Below are positions 8,282 to 16,111 of a DNA stretch of 64,000 bases, in pieces (positions within the stretch are counted from its first letter, which is position 1; each line of letters opens with the position of its first letter). The position numbers and the translations under genes were made by a program. Origin of the DNA: Streptomyces sp. 846.5 (GTDB lineage Bacteria; Actinomycetota; Actinomycetes; Streptomycetales; Streptomycetaceae); NCBI RefSeq assembly GCF_004365705.1, contig NZ_SOBN01000004.1, forward strand, positions 62,001 to 126,000, written 5' to 3'. A model generated the notes under the pieces. That model worked only from the letters and a program-made list of their open reading frames with translations. It was not told where the DNA came from and searched no databases.

Positions 8282-8974
8282 TCATGCCCTGCGGCTGTCC
8301 GTGTCGGGCACCTCCTGATCCGGGAAGGCTCCGACCACGCGGTTGGCCAGAGCCACGGCGGCCACCGACGAGTGCACATCGAGTTTGATCATCAAGTTCT
8401 GGACATGTGTACGCACCGTGTTGGTGGAGAGGAACAGGCGCCGTCCGATCTCAGGGCGGCTGAGCCCGGCGCAGAGCAGGCCCAGGACCTCGCGCTCGCG
8501 ATCGGTCAGGGTCGCCAGCAGCTCTGCGCCCTGCTCCTGGTCCTCACGCAGGGTCATCAACTCGGCGAGCACCTGGGTGAGAAGAGGCGGCGGGATCCAG
8601 GTCTCGCCCCGCAGCACGCCTCCGATCACGGTGAGCAGGTGCTGGAGCGGGCTGTTCTTGGGCACCCATCCCCTGACGCCGGCCCGCACGGCGACGCAGG
8701 CCAGGTCGTCGCTCCGGCTGCCTTCGCTGAGCACGATGACGGGGACCCCGAGCTCCCGTACCCAGGGAAGGCCCACCGGGGGACGGCTTTCGGCGGTGAG
8801 CAGCCCGATGTCCGTGACGACCACGTGGCCCCGGCCGGCCGTGACGAGTCTGCGCGCCTCCGAGAGGCCGGTGACCGACTCGCTGGCCATCCCGCTCTGC
8901 TGCAGGCCCCTTGCGAGTACCTCGGCCACGGTGCGGCGCCGGTCGACCACCAGGATCTGGACTGTTCCCGACAT
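8282..8974 (-). CDS. LuxR-type regulator with atypical receiver
   Basis: This 230-residue protein has the NarL/FixJ layout: an N-terminal receiver-like domain (~1-120) and a C-terminal LuxR helix-turn-helix (LTDREREVLGLLCAGLSRPE, then LFLSTNTVRTHVQNLMIKLD). The receiver departs from the canonical form. The usual acidic pair after strand 1 is replaced by VVDRRR, although an aspartate (VVTDIGLL) and a lysine (WVPKN) remain. It may therefore act without phosphorylation. The ATG at 8974 was chosen because the longer frame upstream runs into the divergent gene. It is divergent from a second LuxR gene at 9086, sharing 111 bp of promoter region. No sensor kinase is adjacent. Confidence 0.84.
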   Translation of the reverse strand: MSGTVQILVVDRRRTVAEVLARGLQQSGMASESVTGLSEARRLVTAGRGHVVVTDIGLLTAESRPPVGLPWVRELGVPVIVLSEGSRSDDLACVAVRAGVRGWVPKNSPLQHLLTVIGGVLRGETWIPPPLLTQVLAELMTLREDQEQGAELLATLTDREREVLGLLCAGLSRPEIGRRLFLSTNTVRTHVQNLMIKLDVHSSVAAVALANRVVGAFPDQEVPDTDSRRA

Positions 8975-9085
8975 GGTTCCGACACTGCCACGAGGCCCGT
9001 ACGGCCGCCACTGGTCGCCGAGCGGGGACTGTTCTGCTTCGCTGGATGGACCGCAGTGACGCAGTGACCGGTGGGAGGTTCTGTC

Positions 9086-9748
9086 GTGAAAACTCGATCC
9101 GGTGCACCGGAGTTGATCGTCGCTGAGGCCAATCGTCTGTTCGTGGACGCGCTGGCGCTGGCCCTGGTCGACTGCGGTTACCGGGTCAGGGCCACCGCCA
9201 CCACCCGCGCCGAGTTGCTCCGGGCGGTCCTCCACCACCGGCCGGACGTGTGCGTCCTCGACCTGTACCTGCTGGACGGGCGGGCCGTGGACGTCATCGC
9301 GCTGATGCACAGGTACGCGCCGGAGGTCGGAGTCCTCGCGCTGTCCCGCGATCCGGATCCCATGCTGGTGACTGCGGCCATGGAGGCCGGATCGGTCGGC
9401 TATCTGAGCAAGGACCAGGGGATCGACGAACTGGACAAGGCTCTCGGACGGGTACTGGCGGGGGAGTTGTTCATCGAGCCGGCGCTGGCCCTGGAGACCA
9501 TTCGCCATGCGCGTAGTCGGCGCGACGGCCCGAGTGAGCCGTTCCGCTGGCTCACCCCCCGGGAGCTGGAGGTACTGCGGCGGCTCACCGAGGGCGACGG
9601 CACGGTCGAGATCGCCCACGCGCTGGGAATGACCACGAACACCGCGCGCACCCATGTGCAGAGCGTCCTGGACAAGCTCGGAGTCCACTCCCGGTTGGAG
9701 GCTGTCGCCCTGGCGAACCGCCTGCGCGTGGAGTTGCGGGCCGGTTAG
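9086..9748 (+). CDS. LuxR-type response regulator
   Basis: This 220-residue protein has a receiver-like N-terminus (ELIVAEANRLFVDALALALV), the phosphoacceptor region VCVLDLYLLDG, and a LuxR helix-turn-helix (LTPRELEVLRRLTEGDG, then LGMTTNTARTHVQSVLDKLG). The first acidic pair reads AEAN, so the metal site is incomplete as in its neighbour. GTG 9086 follows GGGAGG at good spacing; an earlier in-frame GTG at 9071 has none. It may regulate the adjacent glycan genes or the divergent gene, but no target can be shown. The tandem GCAGTGAC GCAGTGAC in the shared promoter region is a possible operator. Confidence 0.85.
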   Translation: MKTRSGAPELIVAEANRLFVDALALALVDCGYRVRATATTRAELLRAVLHHRPDVCVLDLYLLDGRAVDVIALMHRYAPEVGVLALSRDPDPMLVTAAMEAGSVGYLSKDQGIDELDKALGRVLAGELFIEPALALETIRHARSRRDGPSEPFRWLTPRELEVLRRLTEGDGTVEIAHALGMTTNTARTHVQSVLDKLGVHSRLEAVALANRLRVELRAG

Positions 9749-9766
9749 CGGACCGACCCCGGTCCG
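9749..9766. terminator. Short hairpin between convergent genes
   Basis: CGGACC (9749-9754) and GGTCCG (9761-9766) form a 6-bp GC stem immediately after the LuxR stop codon and 14 bp before the end of the convergent LCP gene. The position suits a bidirectional terminator, although the stem is short and no T tract follows. Confidence 0.45.
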
Positions 9767-9779
9767 GCGGACGGAGGTG

Positions 9780-10826
9780 TCAGCGGACGGTGGCCGGCAG
9801 CAGGGTGCCGGTTCCGTACCGCTTGGTCCAGGCCGGCAGCTGATCGGTGCTGACGGCCTTCCAGAGCGCGGGCGTGCTGTTCGGGTTCAGCGTCAGCGCG
9901 TCCTGTCCGTCGACGGTCACGAACCGCCCGAGCGGCGCGCTCAGGTAGGTCACGTTGCCGGAGCCCAGGTCGTTCAGGCCCAGGGCGAGATCACGCAGTG
10001 CGCTGTTGGACAGCTGGTCGTCGACACTGACCGCCTTGCTCACTGCGTCCAGTATCCTGCCGAGCCCGAGCGGATTGGTCAGGGAGATCCGGCCCGACGT
10101 TTTGGCCATGAGTGCCCGCAGGAAGTTCTGCTGCCGTGCGATCCGGTCCAGGTCGCCGTTGGGCAGGCCGTAGCGCTGCCGTACGTAGGCGAGAGCTGTG
10201 GCGCCGTTCATCGTGTAAGTGCCGGTCGTCCAGTGGTGGTTCAGCTCGGGGTCGTAGGAGTTGTTCGGGATGGTGATCGTGACCCCGCCGACGGCGTCGG
10301 TGAGCGACCGGAAGCCGCTCCAGTCGATTGCGCCGAAGTGGTCGATCCTGATGCCGGTGAACTTCTCCACGGTCTCGATGAGCAGCGGCGGGCCGCCCCA
10401 GGAGAATGCCGCGTTGATCTTCGCCGAGCCGTGGCCGGGGATCGCCACCCAGGTGTCGCGTGGTATCGAGACCACATAGGTGTTCTTCATGTCAGTGGTC
10501 AGGTGCAGCAGCATGATGGTGTCGGTGCGCTGCGCCCCGTACACCCAGAGCCGCGCCTTGGCCGCTTTGCCGGTGGTCGGCAGATCCGACCGTGAGTCCA
10601 GCCCGACCAGGAGGAAGGTCATGGACTTCGTCTCCCCGGGCGGCTTTGCCGGGCGCTGTGAGGCAGGGAGGGTCGGCAGGGCGCCCGCGATGCGCGGCAC
10701 TTGGCCGGCGTAGTGGTTGGTGCCCCACCACAGGCCGCCCGCGCCCAGTACGAGCAGGCCGACCAGCGCGGCGAGCAGGGACAGGAAGATGCGTCGGCGG
10801 CGGTGCTGGGTGCGGTGGCGGAACAT
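9780..10826 (-). CDS. LCP-family glycopolymer-peptidoglycan ligase
   Basis: This 348-residue type II membrane protein has a basic start (RHRTQHRRRR), one membrane helix at ~13-35, and an extracytoplasmic LytR-CpsA-Psr domain. Family residues are visible: QRTDTIML (R100, D102), VVSIPRDTWV (R123) and YVRQRYGLPNGDLDRIARQQ. LCP proteins move lipid-linked polymers onto peptidoglycan outside the membrane. The start overlaps the stop of the dehydratase gene (TGATG), so it is the third gene of the operon 13623-9780. It is the best candidate for wall attachment of the polymer made by this cluster. Confidence 0.93.
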   Translation of the reverse strand: MFRHRTQHRRRRIFLSLLAALVGLLVLGAGGLWWGTNHYAGQVPRIAGALPTLPASQRPAKPPGETKSMTFLLVGLDSRSDLPTTGKAAKARLWVYGAQRTDTIMLLHLTTDMKNTYVVSIPRDTWVAIPGHGSAKINAAFSWGGPPLLIETVEKFTGIRIDHFGAIDWSGFRSLTDAVGGVTITIPNNSYDPELNHHWTTGTYTMNGATALAYVRQRYGLPNGDLDRIARQQNFLRALMAKTSGRISLTNPLGLGRILDAVSKAVSVDDQLSNSALRDLALGLNDLGSGNVTYLSAPLGRFVTVDGQDALTLNPNSTPALWKAVSTDQLPAWTKRYGTGTLLPATVR

Positions 10827-12379
10827 CAGAAGTCGTCCGGGTACGGGGCCGTCGGCACCAGGGGCGGGGCGGTGGTCGTGGATTTCGGGCTCAGGCCCGG
10901 GGCCTGGGCGGGGAAGCCCGGCAGCAGCCGGGCGAGCCTGCTGCGCACCTCGCGTGCGTCGTTGCGCTCTGCTGCGGCGTACAGGCCGGGGAGGCCGAGC
11001 GGCACATAGGACATGCTGTGCCGGTCGCCATGGGTGGCAGCGTGGATCCTGGAGTGCGGCGTGGGTCGGCGCTGCTCCCGCTCGGAGAAGAGCGACTCGT
11101 TCAGCTTCTCGCCCGGCCGAAGACCGGTGAACCGGATGGCCGGCTGCTCCACGTTCATCTGCTCGGCGAAGGCACGGACCAGATCCAGGATCCGCACCGG
11201 CTTGCCCATGTCCAGGACGAAGACCTCCCCGCCGGTGGCCATCCGGGAGGCCTCCAGCACCAGCCCGGCGGCCTCCTCGATGGTCATGAAGAACCGTGTC
11301 ATGTCCGGGTGGGTGACGGTCACCGGCTCCCCGGACCTCAGCTGCTGCGCCAGCACGTCGAGCAGTGAGCCCCGGCTGCCCAGCACATTGCCGAAGCGGA
11401 CGGCGGCGAAGACCGTCGGCGCCGAGTGCGGTGCCTGCACGATCACTTCGGCCAGCCGCTTGGTCGCCCCGAGGATCGAGATGGGGTCGGCTGCCTTGTC
11501 CGTGGAGATGAGGATGAACTTCTTGACGCCGGTCTTCATGGCGACTTGGGCCAGCTGGTCGGTACCGAGGACGTTGGACTTCACTCCCTCGCAGGGGTGG
11601 TGCTCCAGCATGGGGAGGTGTTTGTGGGCCGCCGCGTGGAAGACCACCTCGGGCCGCAGGTCCCGGAAAACCTGTTCGAGTCGGGCCCGGTCGCGGATGT
11701 CGGAGATCACGACGTCGTCGTCGTTCACGGCGGAGCCGTACAGCTCCAATTGCAGGCGGTGAAGGTTGGACTCGTCGTGGTCGAGCAGGAACAGTCGACT
11801 CGGACCGAAGCCGTAGACCTGACGGCACAGCTCGCTGCCGATCGACCCGCCGGCGCCGGTCACCAGGACCCGTCGTCCGGCGATGGTCCGCCGGGCCTCC
11901 GCGCTGACCACGTGCACCTCCTGGCGCCCGATCAGTCGGTTGACGTCCAGCGCGCGCAGGTCGCCGCCGACCACCTCACGGCGCAATGCCGCGATGAACG
12001 ACGGCAGGTAGCGGACGCTGGCCCCCGCCGCCGCACCGGCGGCTGCGACCTGCCGGAAGCGTTCGGCGGACAGGTCGGGGATCGCCACGACCACCGCCTC
12101 GACCCCGCGGGCGGAGACCACCGATTCGGTCTGTGCCAGTTCGCCCAGCAGTGGCAGCATGCTGTTGCCGGACTTGGACGGGTCGTCGTCGAGGAAGCCG
12201 ATCGGGGCCAGCCCGAATTCCGGCACGCGCAGCAGGTCGCGGGCGAGGGCCCAGCCGGCCTCGCCGGCTCCGACGATGAGCGTGCGCAGACCGACGCACG
12301 GCTGAGGCCGCGGCTTCGGCTTCGGCACGGGCCGTGCAGGCTGTGCAGGCTGTGCGGGCGTGGCCGGGTAGGTGGTCAT
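10826..12379 (-). CDS. CapD/FlaA1-like nucleotide-sugar 4,6-dehydratase
   Basis: This 517-residue protein has a Pro-rich head, a first Rossmann-like region (TLIVGAGEAGWALARDLL, a nucleotide-sensing CoA-binding-like fold), then the catalytic SDR domain with VTGAGGSIGSELCRQ. The active-site stretch is ISTDKAADPISILGATKR, the CapD variant in which the usual Tyr is replaced. The four N-terminal membrane helices of classical CapD/WbpM proteins are absent, so this is a soluble form. Expected chemistry is UDP-HexNAc 4,6-dehydration to a 4-keto-6-deoxy sugar. It overlaps the aminotransferase gene by 4 bp and feeds it directly. ATG 12379 was chosen as the only start consistent with the overlap. Confidence 0.9.
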   Translation of the reverse strand: MTTYPATPAQPAQPARPVPKPKPRPQPCVGLRTLIVGAGEAGWALARDLLRVPEFGLAPIGFLDDDPSKSGNSMLPLLGELAQTESVVSARGVEAVVVAIPDLSAERFRQVAAAGAAAGASVRYLPSFIAALRREVVGGDLRALDVNRLIGRQEVHVVSAEARRTIAGRRVLVTGAGGSIGSELCRQVYGFGPSRLFLLDHDESNLHRLQLELYGSAVNDDDVVISDIRDRARLEQVFRDLRPEVVFHAAAHKHLPMLEHHPCEGVKSNVLGTDQLAQVAMKTGVKKFILISTDKAADPISILGATKRLAEVIVQAPHSAPTVFAAVRFGNVLGSRGSLLDVLAQQLRSGEPVTVTHPDMTRFFMTIEEAAGLVLEASRMATGGEVFVLDMGKPVRILDLVRAFAEQMNVEQPAIRFTGLRPGEKLNESLFSEREQRRPTPHSRIHAATHGDRHSMSYVPLGLPGLYAAAERNDAREVRSRLARLLPGFPAQAPGLSPKSTTTAPPLVPTAPYPDDF

Positions 12380-13623
12380 GAGGAGTCCGCCTCCATTCGC
12401 GGTGCCGCTGCGGCACCGGCCTCCGCGCCTCGGGAGAGCCCCGCGAGCGCGTCGCAGACCCGGTCGACCTGGGCCTCGGTGAGCCCGGGGTGCAGCGGGA
12501 GCGAGAGCAGTTGTGGGAAGAGTTCGTCGGCTCCGGGCAGCCCGCTCGGCGGGCGCAGCGCGGTGCGCCGGAAATACCAGAGCTGGTGCAGCGGGATGAA
12601 GTGCACGGACGCGCCGATGCCCAGCTGGGACAGCCGTTCCAGCAGTTCGTCCCGGTGCAGCCCGTAGCCGTCCAGGACCCGGACCGCGTAGAGGTGCCAG
12701 GCGTGGCGGCCTTCGCCGTCGGCAGGAGTCGACGGCAGCACCAGACCCGGCACGGCCCGCAGCCGGGCCGTGTAGCGGGCGGCCAGAACCTCGCGCCGTT
12801 GCTGCCATTCGCTGAGGTGGCGCAGCTGTGCGCGCCCGATCGTCGCCTGAAGGTCGGTCATGTTGGCCTTGAGACCGGCGTCGTCGACCGTGTACTGCCA
12901 GCTGCCGCCGGGAAGGTGGCGTCGCCAGGCGTCCGCCGACATCCCGTGCAGTCTGGCCCGGCGGACCCAATCGGCGAGATCGTCGTCGTCGGTGGTCACC
13001 ATGCCGCCTTCGCCGATCGGCAGGTTCTTGGTGGCGTAGAAGCTGAAGCAGGAGGCCCGTGAGAGCGCCCCCACCGGGCGGTTGCCCAGGTAGGTGCCGA
13101 GAGCATGGGCGGCGTCCTCGACGACGCGGGTCAGCGGCAGGCCTGCGGCCTCGGCCAGCTCGTCGAGCGGCGCGGGGGCCCCGCCGTAGTGCATCACCAT
13201 CATCGCCCCCGGCGGCCCGCAGTCCTGGACCGCGCGACTGACCGTGGCCGCCGAGGGCATCCCCGTAGTCGGCTCGACATCGACCAGCAGCGGGCGCAGC
13301 CCCGCGTGCACCACTGCCTGGGCGGCGCCGCAGAACGTCAGCGTCGGGACCATGACGACGCTGCGCGGCGGCAGCCGCAGTGCCCGTAGCGCGAGTTCGA
13401 TGGCGGCGGTGCAGGAACTCACCGCCACCGCGTGCCGGGCCTCGACCCGGTCGGCGAACTCGCGCTCGAACAGCCCGGTCTGCGGACCGGCACTGACCCA
13501 ACCCGACTCCATCACCTGCAGCGCGGCCTCGCGGGCTTCCAGGCAGATCTCCGTGCGCGCGAACGGAACGGGGGCCTCGTCGGCCTCCGGTGACACCGGC
13601 TGGTGGAATGGCGTCCTGCGCAT
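12376..13623 (-). CDS. DegT/DnrJ/EryC1/StrS sugar aminotransferase
   Basis: This 415-residue PLP enzyme carries the family signature. SSCTAAIELALRAL binds the cofactor phosphate, VVEDAAHALG supplies the ring-binding Asp170, and SFYATKNLPIGEGG contains the Schiff-base Lys199. It would transfer an amino group to the 4-keto (or 3-keto) sugar made by the adjacent dehydratase. It is the first gene of the operon with the dehydratase and LCP protein, and is preceded by a GAGGAGG-type ribosome site. Its product is a natural substrate for the N-formyltransferase at 16108-17133. It is divergent from the lipoprotein gene, with ~225 bp between their starts. Confidence 0.92.
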   Translation of the reverse strand: MRRTPFHQPVSPEADEAPVPFARTEICLEAREAALQVMESGWVSAGPQTGLFEREFADRVEARHAVAVSSCTAAIELALRALRLPPRSVVMVPTLTFCGAAQAVVHAGLRPLLVDVEPTTGMPSAATVSRAVQDCGPPGAMMVMHYGGAPAPLDELAEAAGLPLTRVVEDAAHALGTYLGNRPVGALSRASCFSFYATKNLPIGEGGMVTTDDDDLADWVRRARLHGMSADAWRRHLPGGSWQYTVDDAGLKANMTDLQATIGRAQLRHLSEWQQRREVLAARYTARLRAVPGLVLPSTPADGEGRHAWHLYAVRVLDGYGLHRDELLERLSQLGIGASVHFIPLHQLWYFRRTALRPPSGLPGADELFPQLLSLPLHPGLTEAQVDRVCDALAGLSRGAEAGAAAAPRMEADSS

Positions 13624-13778
13624 CGGAAACCTCCTCGTTCCTGGCGTGCTCCTGTATGCAACCTAGGCAAGCCCCGGGCCCGCGGGATCTGGTGGCAGGA
13701 CGACTTCTGGTACGTCATCTGTTGATCACTGCGGACCGGTCGCGATGCCGCGGGGTACGTTTCCAACACAGGTTGGAG

Positions 13779-13872
13779 GATCGGCTTGCCCAGCCCCCTC
13801 CGACCTGGCGTCAAAGAGCCGAGCACACAGTTCAGGAGGTGGTTCCGGGTGCGAGCTCTCGTGACCGGTGCG
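13779..13872 (+). promoter_or_regulatory. Duplicated leader, copy 1 (promoter/RBS/first codons)
   Basis: This segment is nearly identical to 26077-26165. Shared blocks are GACCTGGCGTCAAAG (one mismatch with GACCTAGCGTCAAAG) and a ~40-nt run starting at AGGAGGTGG, containing the GTG start and the first eight codons, with one mismatch. Between these blocks the copies differ. The conservation covers a ribosome site and coding start, and probably the promoter. Both copies drive rightward units of the glycan cluster. Confidence 0.78.
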
Positions 13873-14757
13873 TACCTCCGCAGGGTCGCCGTTCTGGCGG
13901 CGCTGGTGCTTCCCTTCGTCTCGGCCTGCGGCGATCCGCCCACGGCGGGCCTGCATCTGGCCGCCAACCAGAACTTCAGCCCCGGCGGCGACTTCCTGCC
14001 GGGCGAGCTGGGCTTCACCATGGCGGACGTGACCGGCCCGTCGGATCTCGTCCACCTGCCTGACGGGGTGCGGGCCCTGGTCTGGGTGGGCCGGTGCGAC
14101 GGCGTCACACCCGGGTTCACCGACGCGGTCCAGCCGTACCTGGATTCGTCGAAGGTGTTCGGGTACTACCTGATCGACGAACCGGACCCGACAGGCCGGT
14201 GGAGGCCCCTCTGCTCTCCGGCGAAGCTCGCCGCCGAGAGCGACTACCTGCATCAGCATTCCGTCGGGCGGAAGACATTCATGATCATGATGAATCTGGG
14301 CAGCCCTACCAGCCCCACCTACACCGACCGCGGCGCAAGCTACACCCCGGCCAACACGCACGTCGACCTGGTGGGTCTGGATCCCTACCCGTGCCGCAGC
14401 GAGCTGAACGGCTGCGACTACGCCGGCATCGGCCGTTACCTGCGAGCAGCTGAGGCGGGTGGGTGGGGAGTGGCATCCATTGTTCCGGTCTTCCAGGCCT
14501 TCGGGGGCGGCAACTGGGTGGACGCGGGAGGCGGGCGCTGGCAGCTACCCACCGCGGGCCAGGCCGCCACGATCCTGTCCACCTGGAACCGGCTGGTACC
14601 GAATCCGGTGTTCGACTATGCGTACAGCTGGGGCAGCCAGATGAACGACACAGCCCTGTCCGCTGCCCCGGCGTCACTGCGGCAGGTGTTCGCCGAGCAC
14701 AACCGTCAGCGCACCGGCCGGCAGACCGGCGCTGCCGCCTCGCCGAGCGCTCACTGA
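13849..14757 (+). CDS. Secreted lipoprotein, possible glycoside-hydrolase-like fold
   Basis: From the GTG at 13849 (AGGAGG nine bases upstream) this gives 302 residues with a lipobox: VLAALVLPFVSAC, lipidated Cys27. The mature protein has short beta/alpha-barrel-like text (GYYLIDEPDP, HVDLVGLDPYPC, DYAYSWGSQ) reminiscent of glycosidase-like barrels. DEP resembles a catalytic acid region, but no family is certain. The first eight codons (MRALVTGA) match those of the epimerase at 26142 and are not typical of a lipoprotein, so the signal looks chimeric. An alternative ATG at 13786 would place a 21-residue extension over the duplicated leader. It overlaps the sugar transferase gene tail to tail by 7 bp. 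A role in processing or binding the exported glycan is an inference. Confidence 0.75.
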   Translation: MRALVTGAYLRRVAVLAALVLPFVSACGDPPTAGLHLAANQNFSPGGDFLPGELGFTMADVTGPSDLVHLPDGVRALVWVGRCDGVTPGFTDAVQPYLDSSKVFGYYLIDEPDPTGRWRPLCSPAKLAAESDYLHQHSVGRKTFMIMMNLGSPTSPTYTDRGASYTPANTHVDLVGLDPYPCRSELNGCDYAGIGRYLRAAEAGGWGVASIVPVFQAFGGGNWVDAGGGRWQLPTAGQAATILSTWNRLVPNPVFDYAYSWGSQMNDTALSAAPASLRQVFAEHNRQRTGRQTGAAASPSAH

Positions 14758-15446
14758 TCTCCCGGACGGCCAGCGGGCCGGCCCAGGACGACGCCCGCGG
14801 CCCGGGCCAGCAGGCGCAGATCGGTGCCCAGCCTACGGTCCGCCAGATAGGCCCGATCCAGCGCCAACTTCGGGTGCAGCAGGCGCGCGGCGTAGTAGGC
14901 GTCCGGATCGGGCGCGCTGTCCAGTTCCGCGCTCTGCTCCGCGGCGAACAGCAGGGCGCCGGGCCCGAGAATGCCCGGGCGGACCCGGAGCATCTCCCGT
15001 TCCCGCGGCGTGTAGTACCGGAGGAAGCGTTCCACCTCGGGACGCGGTCCGATCAGCGTCATCTCGCCGCGGAGCAGGTTGACCAGCTGGGGCAGCTCGT
15101 CGAGCCGGGTCAGGCGCAGCAACCGACCCACGGTGGTGATCCGGGGATCGCCGGTTCCGCCCACGGCCGCGCCGATCCGGTCGGCGTCCACCACCATGGT
15201 GCGGAACTTCCAGATGGAGAACGGCTGTCCGTAGCGTCCGACGCGACGCTGCCGGTAGATCGCGGGACCACGGCAGGTGCACCGGACGGCCAGCGCCAGC
15301 AGGACCAGCAGCGGCAGCAGAGTCGGCAGCAGCAGCGCCGCGACGACGAGGTCCACGGCCCGCCGCAGCGTGGTGTCGGCACGCACCGTGTCCCCGGCCG
15401 GACTGTTCCGGGCCGGTTCGTGGACGATCGTCCAGGGGTCGGCCAT
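14751..15446 (-). CDS. Initiating sugar phosphotransferase (PF02397 type)
   Basis: This 231-residue membrane protein has one hydrophobic helix (LVVAALLLPTLLPLLVLLAL, residues ~33-52) followed by the cytoplasmic catalytic core. The core shows GPAIYRQRRVG, FSIWKFRTM, LRLTRLDELPQLVNLLRG and EMTLIGPRPE. It is the short form without the four-helix N-terminal domain of WbaP. It would transfer a sugar-1-phosphate to undecaprenyl phosphate and so start repeat-unit assembly. It is the last gene of the ten-gene operon, sharing one base with the deacetylase gene upstream. Confidence 0.93.
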   Translation of the reverse strand: MADPWTIVHEPARNSPAGDTVRADTTLRRAVDLVVAALLLPTLLPLLVLLALAVRCTCRGPAIYRQRRVGRYGQPFSIWKFRTMVVDADRIGAAVGGTGDPRITTVGRLLRLTRLDELPQLVNLLRGEMTLIGPRPEVERFLRYYTPREREMLRVRPGILGPGALLFAAEQSAELDSAPDPDAYYAARLLHPKLALDRAYLADRRLGTDLRLLARAAGVVLGRPAGRPGDQ

Positions 15447-16111
15447 CACCGCACCTCCCGTAGCAGTTGGAAGGGTTCCGCGGCGGCCCGGCCGATGCAG
15501 CTGCCCCAGTAGGCCGCGCGTTCGCGCAACGCGCGCAGCGACCGGGGGTGCGGGTACTCGCGCAGCTCGCTCTCGTAGCAGGCCATGGCCTCGATCTTGT
15601 CGTCCAGTGTGCCGGTGACGTCCACGAACTGCGTGGGCGTGAACGTGCCGCCGTTCAGCGGCCAGCCCCACTCGGTCGAGGAGGGCGTCTCGAAGACGGC
15701 GAAGCGGTGCAGGCCGGGCAGTGCGTAAGGTCGGCACGCCGTCCAGACCGCGCGCGCCGCCACCGCGTGGTCGGCGTTCGCGTCGCCCGGGAAGTGGGTG
15801 TAGACGATCTGCGGGCGCAGCATGTCCACCACCGCTTCCACCCGCGCCGTCACCTCGATCAGCGGCAGGGCGTCCAGCCGCTGATCCGGCAGTGAGAGCA
15901 GCTGGACCGAGGCCAGGCCGAGCACCTCGGCGGCCCGGTGCGCGCACTTGGCCAGCACCTCGGCCATGCCCTCCGCGTACCGGCTTGTCGCTCCGTCAGC
16001 CAGGATCACCGCGTGCACCTCGTCCCCGGAACGCGCGTGCCGGGCCAGCGTGGCGCCGGCGCCGAGCAGCTCGTCGTCCGGGTGCGCGGCTACCACCAGG
16101 ACGGTGTTCAT
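15446..16111 (-). CDS. PIG-L/LmbE-type deacetylase
   Basis: This 221-residue protein begins MNTVLVVAAHPDDELLGAG, with the zinc-binding AHPDDE motif at residues 9-14. The second metal site is THFPGDANADHAVAARA. Family members de-N-acetylate GlcNAc-type sugars, including nucleotide-linked or lipid-linked ones. Here it probably removes an N-acetyl group before or after sugar formylation. Its start overlaps the formyltransferase stop by 4 bp. Confidence 0.9.
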   Translation of the reverse strand: MNTVLVVAAHPDDELLGAGATLARHARSGDEVHAVILADGATSRYAEGMAEVLAKCAHRAAEVLGLASVQLLSLPDQRLDALPLIEVTARVEAVVDMLRPQIVYTHFPGDANADHAVAARAVWTACRPYALPGLHRFAVFETPSSTEWGWPLNGGTFTPTQFVDVTGTLDDKIEAMACYESELREYPHPRSLRALRERAAYWGSCIGRAAAEPFQLLREVR

